Positions 17,944 to 26,374 of a stretch of 64,000 nucleotides of DNA are shown here, one piece after another. A model generated the notes under the pieces. That model made no database searches and was not told where the DNA came from. It saw only the letters and a list, made by a program, of their open reading frames with translations. How positions within the stretch are numbered: position 1 is the stretch's first letter; every line of letters starts with the position of its first letter. The stretch is from Marininema halotolerans (GTDB lineage: Bacteria; Bacillota; Bacilli; Thermoactinomycetales; DSM-45169). The DNA lies in the NCBI RefSeq assembly GCF_900116235.1, contig NZ_FPAA01000001.1:372001-436000 (forward strand), written 5' to 3'. A program made the translations under genes and the position numbers.

Positions 17944-19604
17944 CGTCGGTCCCCCTTCCCCGGTTTGGCCCCACCCTCAGGCAACTTATCCCCTGGGCTT
18001 TTTGCTAATATCCGCTTCTGAGCGCCTACTATAACTTCACTCGGTAATCCCAATTGAGCCGCAATCGTCAAGGCTTCCTGGGGAAAACCATCACTTGGCT
18101 GCCATGGTTGCAAACAAAAATTCATTCGGTCAAGAAGCCATTGTCGTGCTGTTTCTGGAGCATTGACAACGGGCATCTTCTTTGTTTGATTAAGACCCCC
18201 TGTCCGATATACTCGGACATTTTTTATCTCGATCGTTTCGCGATAGTGAGTCGCATGAACCACCCATCCATGTCCCTTAGCCAGATGGTCGGTGAGCGCA
18301 ACAGATAACGCTTCTCCTTCTACTGGATTGGTTCCACGACCGATTTCATCCAATAACAATAGCCCCGCATCCGACCTATCTACCCATTTCGCTAGACGAA
18401 CCACCTCCGCACCAAAGGTTGAAAGTCCAGCATGAACATCCTGGGCATCCCCAATCACCGCTGTCACCCATGGAGTTAAGGGCATACTGCATTCCTTAGC
18501 CGGTACAAGGAATCCATAGTGACCCAAGGAGACAATTAACCCAATCGTACGTAACGCAACGGTTTTCCCACCCATATTGGGACCGATGAAAACAGTCACC
18601 CCCCGCTTCACTTCCACATCAACCGGGGTAAAGACCCGTCCTTCTTCCTTTAGACGCTGTTCCATCACAGGATGCCTCCCCGCAGCAATGACAATGGAAT
18701 CCCCCTCGCTCGGACGTACTCCTTGCCACGATTGCGCAGCTCTCATCCGAGCCCAATCGATATCCAAATGGGTAATCGCAATCAGTACTCTTCGTAAATC
18801 AGGAACAAAGGGATGGACCTGGGTCGCTAGGCGTGCAAACACTTCTTCCGTGACGGTCACTTGCTCCCTTTCAACCCTCGCCTTTTCTTCCGTAATCTTC
18901 ACCATTTCGGAGGAAGGAAGCGCACGAAAGAGCACTTCAAAGGTGGTTTCTCGCGCTCGTTCCATGCGCCCATCCTGTCGCATTGCATCCAGAAATGCAG
19001 CCCCGCGATCCACAATCCATTCGCCATCCCGATTCCGAGAAATGGGATAATCATCCTCAATTCGGTCTGCAACACGCTCTTTTTCCGCAACGAAACGCCG
19101 TTCTAACTGAAACTGTTGTTTTGTTAGGGTTTCGAGTCGCGGATCAAACCCACGGTTTATGGAAAAGGAATCCTGAATACGCGAGCCAGGTCCTGGATTT
19201 AAAAGAGAGATCACTTGCTGCCACACGGTTAAATCCAGATCAGGCCATCCATTTAAGGAACCGTCCCTCACCCATCTCTGTAATCGCGTTCCCCAGCGCA
19301 GAAATTCCTGCAATTGAAACCATTCAGTCATTCCAGGCACCCCACCCTGATCAAGGTGCAATAGAATGGACTCAATGTCAGGTAGTTTACTTAAAGCCCC
19401 CTCGATTCGAACCGCCCCATCAGGATCTTCCTCGGCGAAGGTGAGAAGGTGTACCTGGCGTTCAAGTGTTTCTTGCCATTCCAATTCTTCCCCTGGCATA
19501 AAAGGGGACAGCGCCCCTTTGGCTCGCTGTCCCATGGAAGTAAGGGGGCGGAATTTCACCCAAACTTCTGGCCACAGGAGCGCCTCCTTTGTCCATGCGT
19601 CCAT
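17928..19604 (-). CDS. kamC: KamC: MutS-family ATPase of the lysine aminomutase operon
   Basis: 558-residue protein with a MutS core and ATPase but no mismatch-recognition domain. The core/coiled-coil part spans about 40-290. The ATPase has Walker A GPNMGGKT (341-348), an STFGAE motif (395-400) and Walker B LLLLDEIGRGTNP (415-427). This matches the MutS-like gene found between kamA and kamD in lysine-fermenting clostridia. Its role is unproven; an ATP-driven chaperone or reactivation factor for the B12 enzyme is a common suggestion. GAGGTGACAAC precedes ATG 19604. It lies 12 bases after kamB and overlaps kamD. Confidence 0.88.
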   Translation of the reverse strand: MDAWTKEALLWPEVWVKFRPLTSMGQRAKGALSPFMPGEELEWQETLERQVHLLTFAEEDPDGAVRIEGALSKLPDIESILLHLDQGGVPGMTEWFQLQEFLRWGTRLQRWVRDGSLNGWPDLDLTVWQQVISLLNPGPGSRIQDSFSINRGFDPRLETLTKQQFQLERRFVAEKERVADRIEDDYPISRNRDGEWIVDRGAAFLDAMRQDGRMERARETTFEVLFRALPSSEMVKITEEKARVEREQVTVTEEVFARLATQVHPFVPDLRRVLIAITHLDIDWARMRAAQSWQGVRPSEGDSIVIAAGRHPVMEQRLKEEGRVFTPVDVEVKRGVTVFIGPNMGGKTVALRTIGLIVSLGHYGFLVPAKECSMPLTPWVTAVIGDAQDVHAGLSTFGAEVVRLAKWVDRSDAGLLLLDEIGRGTNPVEGEALSVALTDHLAKGHGWVVHATHYRETIEIKNVRVYRTGGLNQTKKMPVVNAPETARQWLLDRMNFCLQPWQPSDGFPQEALTIAAQLGLPSEVIVGAQKRILAKSPGDKLPEGGAKPGKGDRRWKTD

Positions 19605-19616
19605 GTTGTCACCTCG

Positions 19617-20678
19617 CTATCTGCGCTCCTGATGTTCCTGCCCATTCTGATCGGGTAATGTCCTGTCGTGGCGTAACACATCGACCACAGGAATCCCCTG
19701 GCATACTTGTTCAATCTTCTCTTTCATCTCCGCAGGATCAAAGCTCCATCCTTCTGGAGAGACTGGGTTCATCGCAATGGCTCGTAACACCAAGGCATGT
19801 AAACAAGTAATCTCGCCCCCTAATCGGGCCATTCGCCTCATCCCACTCCACGAAGCAAAACATCGCGTCGGTTCTACCAAACCAATGGATAGGGGCTTTC
19901 TTAAAGAAATCAACCGTTCTAATGCGGTATCCGTTAATGCCCCGGGAAGCGCTAGCCCCCTCCATTCATCACAAGCCAACCGTTCTCGAAGTTCTTCCCA
20001 TCCAACGAGTAAGGACCGATTTGGAAAAACCGTAATGGTATCCTTTCCAACGCCGACCACTTTCCCTTCGGCACACGCTTTTTCCACGGCCTGGATCATA
20101 GAAGGATCCGTAGTGGTAGGGAGGGTAAGTAACCGGATCGCCCCACGGGCCTTCTCGATGACTTCATCGAGGGATGTGCCAAGGGATGCTCCTACTACAC
20201 AAACCGCTGCACGGGTGACCAATGGGCTTGCGGCTGCTCTTCGATCATAGGCACCATCCACTAAGATAAGCTTTGCACCATGCTGACGAAAGAGGACTTC
20301 CAGCTCCTGTACTCGCCCAACGGTGGTCACTCCCGCCAATTTCACCCGTGTGTCTCGCATGGCTCGTGCAATGGCGATGGGACCTAATGCTGAGGTAAAG
20401 GGAGTCACTCCTTGGATCTCCCAATCCCCAGGTCGTTCCTCAAACAACGGGGAAGCCGTTGCGACTAGAAAACCCCTATACACCCGAACTGGCGGCTTTT
20501 CTCTTCCACTCCAGACATCTCTTTCCTCGCCATCCACACCGATACTGACCATAGCAGTGGATATCCCTTGGTGAGAGGCTTCCATCCCCAGGGCGTTGAA
20601 CACCGTGGTCTTCCCTGCGTTTTTTGAGAGGCCGATCACAGCGAGGGATGGATCCCCCGTCACGAGTCGGCGCAACAC
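19617..20678 (-). CDS. kamB: KamB: P-loop protein of the lysine aminomutase operon
   Basis: About 353-residue protein with a Walker A-type loop GLSKNAGKTT near its N-terminus (residues 16-25) and a following VSIGVDGEERD segment. It corresponds to KamB, which accompanies kamA/kamC in lysine-fermenting bacteria. The P-loop and operon position suggest a nucleotide-dependent accessory protein for the aminomutase, but no activity is established. I prefer the GTG at 20678, one base after the kamA stop, with GGAAG about nine bases upstream. A longer reading frame starting at GTG 20756 would overlap kamA by 77 bases, add a low-complexity N-terminus and has no ribosome-binding site. Confidence 0.82.
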   Translation of the reverse strand: MLRRLVTGDPSLAVIGLSKNAGKTTVFNALGMEASHQGISTAMVSIGVDGEERDVWSGREKPPVRVYRGFLVATASPLFEERPGDWEIQGVTPFTSALGPIAIARAMRDTRVKLAGVTTVGRVQELEVLFRQHGAKLILVDGAYDRRAAASPLVTRAAVCVVGASLGTSLDEVIEKARGAIRLLTLPTTTDPSMIQAVEKACAEGKVVGVGKDTITVFPNRSLLVGWEELRERLACDEWRGLALPGALTDTALERLISLRKPLSIGLVEPTRCFASWSGMRRMARLGGEITCLHALVLRAIAMNPVSPEGWSFDPAEMKEKIEQVCQGIPVVDVLRHDRTLPDQNGQEHQERR

Positions 20679-20679
20679 G

Positions 20680-22002
20680 TTAATTGGCTTCCGTGGGTTC
20701 GGTTGCTTGTTTCTTCGGCTCTTTAATTCTCCGTTTCCGCCGTTCGAACTCCCCACGACGATCTTCCCTTGAAAGCACTTTGGGTTCTAAATTGATCCGC
20801 TCATCCGACATCAACGAAGCAATACCCAAATTCTTTCCTTCTGCCGCTTTACAGAATTCACAGTTCTCCGCATCATGCTCATGATAGTCATTCGGCTCAG
20901 GGTAAGAAGTAATTACCCCTTCAAAGTTACGGATCACAGTCTTCTTAGAACTTTGCGAAATAATATAGTTTGGAGCTAGCGGAATTTTCCCTCCACCACC
21001 GGGGGCATCAACAACAAAGGTAGGAACGGAGTAACCTGAGCTATGTCCACGTAGATACTCCATAATTTCCAGCCCTTTTGAAACTGGGGCCCGAAAGTGA
21101 CCAATCCCCTCGGAAAGATCGCATTGATAGATATAGTAGGGGCGTACACGGATTTTCACGAGGTCATAATTGAGCCGTTTCATCACATGGGGACAATCAT
21201 TGATCCCCGCTAGAATAACCGCCTGGTTACCAAGAGGAACCCCTGCATCTGCTAACATCTCACAGGATTTCTTGGCCTCCGGTGTAATTTCACAGGGATG
21301 ATTAAAGTGGGTATTCAGCCAAACCGGATGGTATTTCTTCAGGATATTGCACAGGTTTTCTGTGATTCGTTGTGGAAACACGACCGGCGCTCTCGTTCCG
21401 ATCCGAATAATCTCAACATGAGGGATCTCCCGCAAATTTTTCAACACATATTCAAGAATTCGGTCATTAATGAGGAGACCGTCTCCTCCTGAAAGGAGAA
21501 CATCCCGAACTTGTGGGTTATTGCGAATATAATCAATACAAGCATCCATTTGTGGACGGGCAACGCCCATCCCTACCTGCCCTGAGAAGCGACGTCGTGT
21601 ACAATAACGGCAATACATGGAACACTGGTTGGTGACTAGGAAGAGTACACGATCAGGATACCGATGGGTGAGTCCTGGAACTGGCGAATCCGTATCCTCT
21701 AAGAGTGGATCCTCCATATCATAAATGGTATGTTCCAACTCGGAAGAGATCGGTACCGACTGCATCCGGATCGGATCCGTTGGGTCTTCGGGATCCATTT
21801 GCAAGGCATAGTACGGAGTAATATTGAGCGGTATCGTCTTATGGGAGATGCCAACCCCGCCCACTTCATGATCTTTTAGATTAACTACCTTCTTCAAATC
21901 CTCGACGGTGCGAATCGTATGCGTTAACTGCCATAACCAATCATTCCATTGTTCCTCGGTTACATCTTTCCACAGTTCAATCTCACGCCAATCTCGTGCC
22001 AT
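20680..22002 (-). CDS. kamA: L-lysine 2,3-aminomutase
   Basis: 440-residue radical SAM/PLP enzyme that converts L-lysine to L-beta-lysine, the first step of lysine fermentation. The radical SAM motif is CSMYCRYC (Cys127, Cys131, Cys134), followed by TRRRFSG. A GGG-rich PLP region DAPGGGGKIPLAPNY contains the likely cofactor lysine (about 340). The C-terminal CEFC pair fits the zinc site of characterised enzymes. The last 40 residues are charged and probably flexible. It is the second gene of the operon, 40 bases after kdd. Confidence 0.95.
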   Translation of the reverse strand: MARDWREIELWKDVTEEQWNDWLWQLTHTIRTVEDLKKVVNLKDHEVGGVGISHKTIPLNITPYYALQMDPEDPTDPIRMQSVPISSELEHTIYDMEDPLLEDTDSPVPGLTHRYPDRVLFLVTNQCSMYCRYCTRRRFSGQVGMGVARPQMDACIDYIRNNPQVRDVLLSGGDGLLINDRILEYVLKNLREIPHVEIIRIGTRAPVVFPQRITENLCNILKKYHPVWLNTHFNHPCEITPEAKKSCEMLADAGVPLGNQAVILAGINDCPHVMKRLNYDLVKIRVRPYYIYQCDLSEGIGHFRAPVSKGLEIMEYLRGHSSGYSVPTFVVDAPGGGGKIPLAPNYIISQSSKKTVIRNFEGVITSYPEPNDYHEHDAENCEFCKAAEGKNLGIASLMSDERINLEPKVLSREDRRGEFERRKRRIKEPKKQATEPTEAN

Positions 22003-22042
22003 GATTCCACTCCCTTTCGCTGATTAAAAAGCCGTCTCACCC

Positions 22043-23104
22043 TTACGAAGTTGCCGTTGCCGCATAACGCGCTTCAAATAGACGCCGGAGGGACGAAAAG
22101 TTTCGTACAGTATCCAAGGCGAGCGCCGCATGTCCCGGGGCAAATCCGTTGCCAATCTCCATGCGGACATCCTTTCCTAGCCCCTCTGCTCCCAATGCTG
22201 CCGCAGTAAATTTGACGGCTGTGCTAAAGAAATAGGCAATTCCCTCTTCCCGTGTAGCAAGAATCGCTGATAACTCCGTATCAGGAACATTGACACAGTT
22301 GACCGTCAGATCTGCCATCTTGCCATCAGTTAACTTTTCTACCATAGCCATCACCGCCACCGGATCCCGAGCATCCACTTGGGCCACATGGTCTGCCCAA
22401 CCCAGTTCCTTAATTTGCTCGCAGGCGGCTTCACTGGATTCCAGCGCAATCACTTGACCACTGGATCCCGCTTTTAATCGGGCCCGGCAAAGGGAAAGTA
22501 ACCCTGACTTCCCACCTGCACCAAGGACCACCACCGTATCGCCTTCCTGCACAAGCCGATCCGTTTGTGCAGGTGCACCGCAAACATCGAGAACCGCCAA
22601 CGAAAGGGTTTCTGGTAGATCCTGTGGGAGTACCGCAAAGGGACCACTTGCAAATAAGATCGCTTTTCCCCGAACGTGCACCTGACCCGTCTTCATATCG
22701 ATTGATTTAATCTCTTCCAATGAAAGTGGCGTTAACGTCAGAGAAACCAATGTAGCTACACGGTCTCCCACCCGAATATCCTCATCAGGAAACCCGTCCC
22801 CAATCTGCTCAATTTGTCCGATAAGCATGCCACCGGAACCCGTCACAGGATTGTGCATTTTTCCACGCTCCCGCACAATTTGCAAAATGCGCTCCTTTAT
22901 GCGCACTGGATCCTGTTCGCAACTTTCTTTTAGTTGATTAAAGGAAGCGGAATCGATATTGAGGCATGAGACATCAATCATCATTTCATTGTCTAGGCAG
23001 ATTGGATTTGCATCCAACTTCCACGCAGGCTGTGGCAACAATCCTTTTGGCTCCACTACCCGATGCAATCCAAATCGATGGCCTTGTTTTTCGTTCCTTA
23101 CCAC
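22043..23104 (-). CDS. kdd: L-erythro-3,5-diaminohexanoate dehydrogenase
   Basis: 353-residue NAD(P)-dependent dehydrogenase that oxidatively deaminates 3,5-diaminohexanoate to 5-amino-3-oxohexanoate, the step after KamDE. Family features are the N-terminal FGLHRVVEPKGLLPQPAWK, the NPVTGSGGMLIG segment and the nucleotide-binding VVVLGAGGKSGLLSL. GTG 23104 is preferred: it is preceded by GGGGGTGAA, begins at the usual family N-terminus, and leaves a 50-base leader from the sigma-54 promoter. An upstream in-frame TTG at 23149 would start almost at the transcription start. It is the first gene of the kam operon. Confidence 0.92.
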   Translation of the reverse strand: MVRNEKQGHRFGLHRVVEPKGLLPQPAWKLDANPICLDNEMMIDVSCLNIDSASFNQLKESCEQDPVRIKERILQIVRERGKMHNPVTGSGGMLIGQIEQIGDGFPDEDIRVGDRVATLVSLTLTPLSLEEIKSIDMKTGQVHVRGKAILFASGPFAVLPQDLPETLSLAVLDVCGAPAQTDRLVQEGDTVVVLGAGGKSGLLSLCRARLKAGSSGQVIALESSEAACEQIKELGWADHVAQVDARDPVAVMAMVEKLTDGKMADLTVNCVNVPDTELSAILATREEGIAYFFSTAVKFTAAALGAEGLGKDVRMEIGNGFAPGHAALALDTVRNFSSLRRLFEARYAATATS

Positions 23105-23163
23105 GTTCGTTTCACCCCCACTTCCTCCAATAGGAGACGTAATCTTCAATCAATCTTAATAGA

Positions 23164-23179
23164 TGCAAAATTCGTGCCA
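23164..23179 (-). promoter_or_regulatory. Sigma-54 (-24/-12) promoter of the kdd-kam operon
   Basis: On the minus strand TGGCAC-GAATT-TTGCA matches the -24/-12 consensus (TGGCAC-N5-TTGCA) at every fixed position. Transcription should start near 23154, about 50 bases before the kdd start. The neighbouring gene encodes a sigma-54 activator. Confidence 0.92.
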
Positions 23180-23183
23180 AAAC

Positions 23184-23209
23184 AAAAAAGCCGCTCCCAC
23201 GCGACTTTT
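23184..23209 (-). terminator. Terminator of the sigma-54 regulator gene
   Basis: On the minus strand AAAAGTCGC pairs with GCGGCTTTT (one G-U) around a 6-base loop and is followed by TTTTTT. It separates the regulator gene from the operon promoter. Confidence 0.75.
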
Positions 23210-23231
23210 AGAGGAATCCCATATAATCAGA

Positions 23232-23247
23232 TGCCGAATTTTCGGCA
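23232..23247. promoter_or_regulatory. TGCCGAA inverted repeat, candidate enhancer site
   Basis: TGCCGAA-TT-TTCGGCA is a perfect inverted repeat lying 53-68 bases upstream of the -24 element, where enhancer-binding proteins bind. The same TGCCGAA occurs twice in front of the regulator gene (24682-24688 and 24703-24709). Confidence 0.6.
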
Positions 23248-23257
23248 AATTAAACCC

Positions 23258-24658
23258 TTACGACTGGATCAGTTGCAACTTACGCAGTTTATATTGAAGG
23301 GTTTGCCTTGGTATACCGAGACGGATAGCCGCCTGATGAACATTGCCCCCACATTCTTGTAAGGCGCGCTCCACCCAGGACCGTTCCACATGAGACAACC
23401 TTTCAGGTAAGGGGATTCCCTCCGGAAAATCTTCCATCGATTTCAATTCAGGAGAAAAGGATTCCATCTGAACAGGCAGGTGTTCCAGCTCGATTTCCTC
23501 CCCCTCAACTAGATTCATCGCCCCTTCAATTACATTTTCGAGTTCGCGCACATTTCCAGGCCAATCATAGGAAGCAAACCGCTTGGTCACCTCAGCAGAA
23601 AAGCCCTGAACATTCATGCCAAAACGTTGATTCAATTGATCGAGAAAGTGACGCGACAACAAGGTTACATCATTCCCACGTTCTCGCAAAGGAGGTAACT
23701 GAACACGAACCACATGCAAACGATAATAAAGATCCTTACGTAAACGCCCCTCCTTTACACTTACTTCTGGGGGTTCATTCGTGGCGGCAAAAATTCGAAC
23801 ATCTACGACCCGCGTGCGTACATCCCCCACCCTACGCACCACCCGATCCTCTAAGGCACGCAAAAGCTTAGCTTGTAAATCGACAGGCATCGCATGAACC
23901 TCATCCAAAAACAACGTGCCGCCCGCCGCTAACTCAAACAAACCGGGACGATCCTCCGCTCCTGTAAACGCCCCCCGTGTGGTGCCAAAAAGAATCCCTT
24001 CCAACAAAGTCGCTGGCAACGCCGCGCAATTTTGTGCAATAAAGGGGCGATTTTGCCGTGGAGAAGCCGAGTGAATGGATTGCACAAGAAGTTCTTTTCC
24101 AGTGCCTGTCTCTCCAATGACTAACACCGGTGAACGAGTTGCCGCCGCCTTTCGACCTCGTTCAATCGCCTGTAACATCCGTGCATCCCCAGTGATAATC
24201 TCATCAAAGCTGTACAGCCCCCGTGGACTTTTTACTTCATCTCCGGATTCCTTTTTAATACGCGTCTGTAAATCAATCACTTTATCCGATAACTCTTGGA
24301 TTCGGGTAATGTCCTTAGCCACCTCTAAAGCCCCCACCTTTACCCCATTGACAAGCAAAGGAAGAGTGCTGTTGACCGTCACCACACGTTTTCCCCGTCG
24401 ATTGGTATACGCTTGGCGTTGATCAAGAAGAGGCTCCCCCGTTTCAAGCACTCGCATCAAAGTGCTTGTCTTAGGGGTCAGTGATGGAAACGCTTCCAAA
24501 ACATGTGTCCCCATCACTTCACCCTGGAGCAATCCATCCAAATTCGCGGCCACATGATTATAAAACACGGTAAATCCCTTGCTGTCTACGACGTGAATGC
24601 CCTCATCGATGCAGTGCAAAACCTCCCAAAGCATACGCTCAGACAACGCCGGCTCCAT
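23258..24658 (-). CDS. Sigma-54-dependent transcriptional activator of lysine degradation
   Basis: 466-residue enhancer-binding protein. Residues about 10-120 form a PAS-type sensor domain. Residues about 140-370 are the AAA+ domain with Walker A GETGTGKE, the sigma-54 contact loop GAFTGA and LFLDEVHAM as Walker B. The C-terminus (about 420-466) is a Fis-type helix-turn-helix (QECGGNVHQAAIRLGIPRQT). It is transcribed in the same direction as kdd-kamA-B-C-D-E, directly upstream, and a consensus sigma-54 promoter follows it. Its job is therefore most likely to switch on the operon when lysine or a pathway intermediate is sensed; the ligand is not known. The TGCCGAA repeats near its own start suggest autoregulation. 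Confidence 0.93.
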   Translation of the reverse strand: MEPALSERMLWEVLHCIDEGIHVVDSKGFTVFYNHVAANLDGLLQGEVMGTHVLEAFPSLTPKTSTLMRVLETGEPLLDQRQAYTNRRGKRVVTVNSTLPLLVNGVKVGALEVAKDITRIQELSDKVIDLQTRIKKESGDEVKSPRGLYSFDEIITGDARMLQAIERGRKAAATRSPVLVIGETGTGKELLVQSIHSASPRQNRPFIAQNCAALPATLLEGILFGTTRGAFTGAEDRPGLFELAAGGTLFLDEVHAMPVDLQAKLLRALEDRVVRRVGDVRTRVVDVRIFAATNEPPEVSVKEGRLRKDLYYRLHVVRVQLPPLRERGNDVTLLSRHFLDQLNQRFGMNVQGFSAEVTKRFASYDWPGNVRELENVIEGAMNLVEGEEIELEHLPVQMESFSPELKSMEDFPEGIPLPERLSHVERSWVERALQECGGNVHQAAIRLGIPRQTLQYKLRKLQLIQS

Positions 24659-24681
24659 CTGGAATCCCCCTTACCACCGAC

Positions 24682-24709
24682 TGCCGAATAATGGTCAGTA
24701 AGTGCCGAA
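24682..24709. promoter_or_regulatory. TGCCGAA direct repeats upstream of the regulator gene
   Basis: Two TGCCGAA(T) copies (24682-24688, 24703-24709) begin 21 bases apart, about two helical turns, 24-51 bases upstream of the regulator start. They match the arms of the palindrome at 23232-23247. Binding here could repress or adjust the regulator's own transcription. Confidence 0.5.
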
Positions 24710-24926
24710 TTTCCATCACTTCTATTGTAAATGAAAAATTCTGCCTAGTCTATTGGCATTCACGAGAATGATTTTTTTGGTATTTGAGCGTTTCAAAACA
24801 ATGACACGCAAAGGGGTATTTTTATGATAAAATTTTATTCATGGATATATCTTGTATTATTAAAACAAATAAACGATATCAATCCTATTTTTATAGATTG
24901 CAACATTGAAGGGACATTTATAAACT

Positions 24927-25775
24927 ATGCAAAAACCCATGACACGACGAAGGTTCTTGAAGAATGTAGCCACATGGTTATTTGGTAGTCTGGCTTTCAC
25001 CAGTCTTTATTCCTATACCTTTGAACCTCGTTGGATCGAGACCAACTCGTTAACGATTCGCTTACCAAGGCTTCCGGCATCTTTTACTGGATGTAAAGTG
25101 GTACAATTTAGTGACCTTCACGCAGCTCATCATATTTCCATCAACGATATCCACGAGATTGTGAGTAAAATAAATCGCTTGCAACCCGACATCGTTCTAT
25201 TTACTGGCGACCTGCTCGATGCGCCCTCTGATATTCCCTACTTACCACAAGTAGTAGACCAGTTAGCCAAAATTAAAGCACCATTAGGAAAGTTCGCTAT
25301 TCTTGGTAATCACGACTATGAGGCAGGCGTTGATAAGGTGAGTGCCGCTTATGCACAAGCCGGTTTTCAACTCTTACTTAATGAGAATCACCCAATTCAA
25401 AGGGGAGACGATATCCTCTATTTAATCGGCTTGGATGATTGCCTATACGGAGCACCCAATCTTGCGAAACCCTTAAACAACATCTCCGATGAAACCTGTA
25501 AAATCTTGCTCGTACATGAACCGGATTTTGCCGATCAGTTACCACCCGCTATCATTGATATGCAACTTTCAGGACACAGTCATGGCGGTCAAATCGCGTT
25601 TCCATTCATCGGCCCAGTATTGACACCCCCCATGGCAAAAAAGTACCCTACGGGACGTTATCAAGTAAAGGATACCCTCGTCTATACCAACCGCGGGTTA
25701 GGAACCACCATCCTCCCGCTTCGTTTTTGTGCACGCCCGGAACTCACATTATTCACCTTAGCTCAGTCAAATTGA
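24927..25775 (+). CDS. Metallophosphoesterase, YkuE-like, with Tat-type signal
   Basis: 282-residue calcineurin-like phosphoesterase. The N-terminus MTRRRFLKN followed by a hydrophobic stretch is a twin-arginine export signal. All metal-binding motifs are present: SDLH (D-x-H), TGDLLD (GD), GNHD and GHSHGGQ. B. subtilis YkuE, with the same layout, is exported by Tat and sits in the cell wall; the same location is inferred here. The start is less certain, because the AAGGGA ribosome-binding site lies 12-13 bases before ATG 24927. The second methionine (residue 5) directly precedes the twin arginines. Substrate not known (phospholipid-type headgroups are handled by relatives). Single gene. Confidence 0.88.
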   Translation: MQKPMTRRRFLKNVATWLFGSLAFTSLYSYTFEPRWIETNSLTIRLPRLPASFTGCKVVQFSDLHAAHHISINDIHEIVSKINRLQPDIVLFTGDLLDAPSDIPYLPQVVDQLAKIKAPLGKFAILGNHDYEAGVDKVSAAYAQAGFQLLLNENHPIQRGDDILYLIGLDDCLYGAPNLAKPLNNISDETCKILLVHEPDFADQLPPAIIDMQLSGHSHGGQIAFPFIGPVLTPPMAKKYPTGRYQVKDTLVYTNRGLGTTILPLRFCARPELTLFTLAQSN

Positions 25776-25874
25776 GAATCAGGTACCCCTAGAACTTTCG
25801 ATCCACTCCCTTTCCCTGTCATCACTCGAATGATCAGCACCCCATGTTGTCTCTTTACACATCGTTTAGAGCAT

Positions 25875-26228
25875 TCATCTGGGGCTTTTTCTTCGTTTCA
25901 ATAGCTTACGCAGAAAAAACACGATGATCGATCCTAAAAAGGTAATCACACCATACGTCACCATGAAAATAAAGGTACTAAGATCGAGTCCATACAACCA
26001 GACAGTAATCACCGCCGTGAGAATCGAAGTGATGATCACCCCAACCCAAACTTTACGTGTAATGATTTGGGCTAAGACGCCAATAATTAAAGAGGCAATC
26101 GGAGCGAAAAAAATATGAAACACGACAAGAGAGACGATATCGATAGAACCTATCCATTCTTGTAAAATCCTCATCACCCTCCAACTATCATGATTGTAAG
26201 GTCGCCATATCGAATTATCCATTTCCAT
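25875..26228 (-). CDS. Small multi-pass membrane protein of unknown function
   Basis: 117 residues with three predicted membrane helices (about 31-52, 59-80 and 86-107) and a strongly basic tail (RKLLKRRKSPR). It resembles small Bacillus membrane proteins of unknown function (possibly the DUF2651 type), but I cannot name it safely. The start is uncertain: ATG 26228 has no clear ribosome-binding site, while GGAGGG immediately precedes an internal GTG-ATG pair (codons 17-18). The shorter form would begin MRILQEWIGS and keep all helices. It stands alone between two plus-strand genes. Confidence 0.6.
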   Translation of the reverse strand: MEMDNSIWRPYNHDSWRVMRILQEWIGSIDIVSLVVFHIFFAPIASLIIGVLAQIITRKVWVGVIITSILTAVITVWLYGLDLSTFIFMVTYGVITFLGSIIVFFLRKLLKRRKSPR

Positions 26229-26374
26229 TCAGATGTACCCATTTCCTTCGCCCATTGTATTTCATCCTGATGGACTTCCTGAGGATAACCATGCCGTTGA
26301 TGGTTAAGGATAGGATAACAAAGAGGGCTTTACTAGGTAGAGATCACGTCATTTCAGAGAGGAAGTAACATCCT

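Noticed and set aside
18577-20574. Long plus-strand open frames opposite kamC and kamB
   Set aside because: They are antisense to well-supported genes, lack ribosome-binding sites and show no family motifs.
22043-23149. Longer kdd reading frame starting at TTG 23149
   Set aside because: It would begin within a few bases of the predicted transcription start, while GTG 23104 has a good ribosome-binding site and the family N-terminus.
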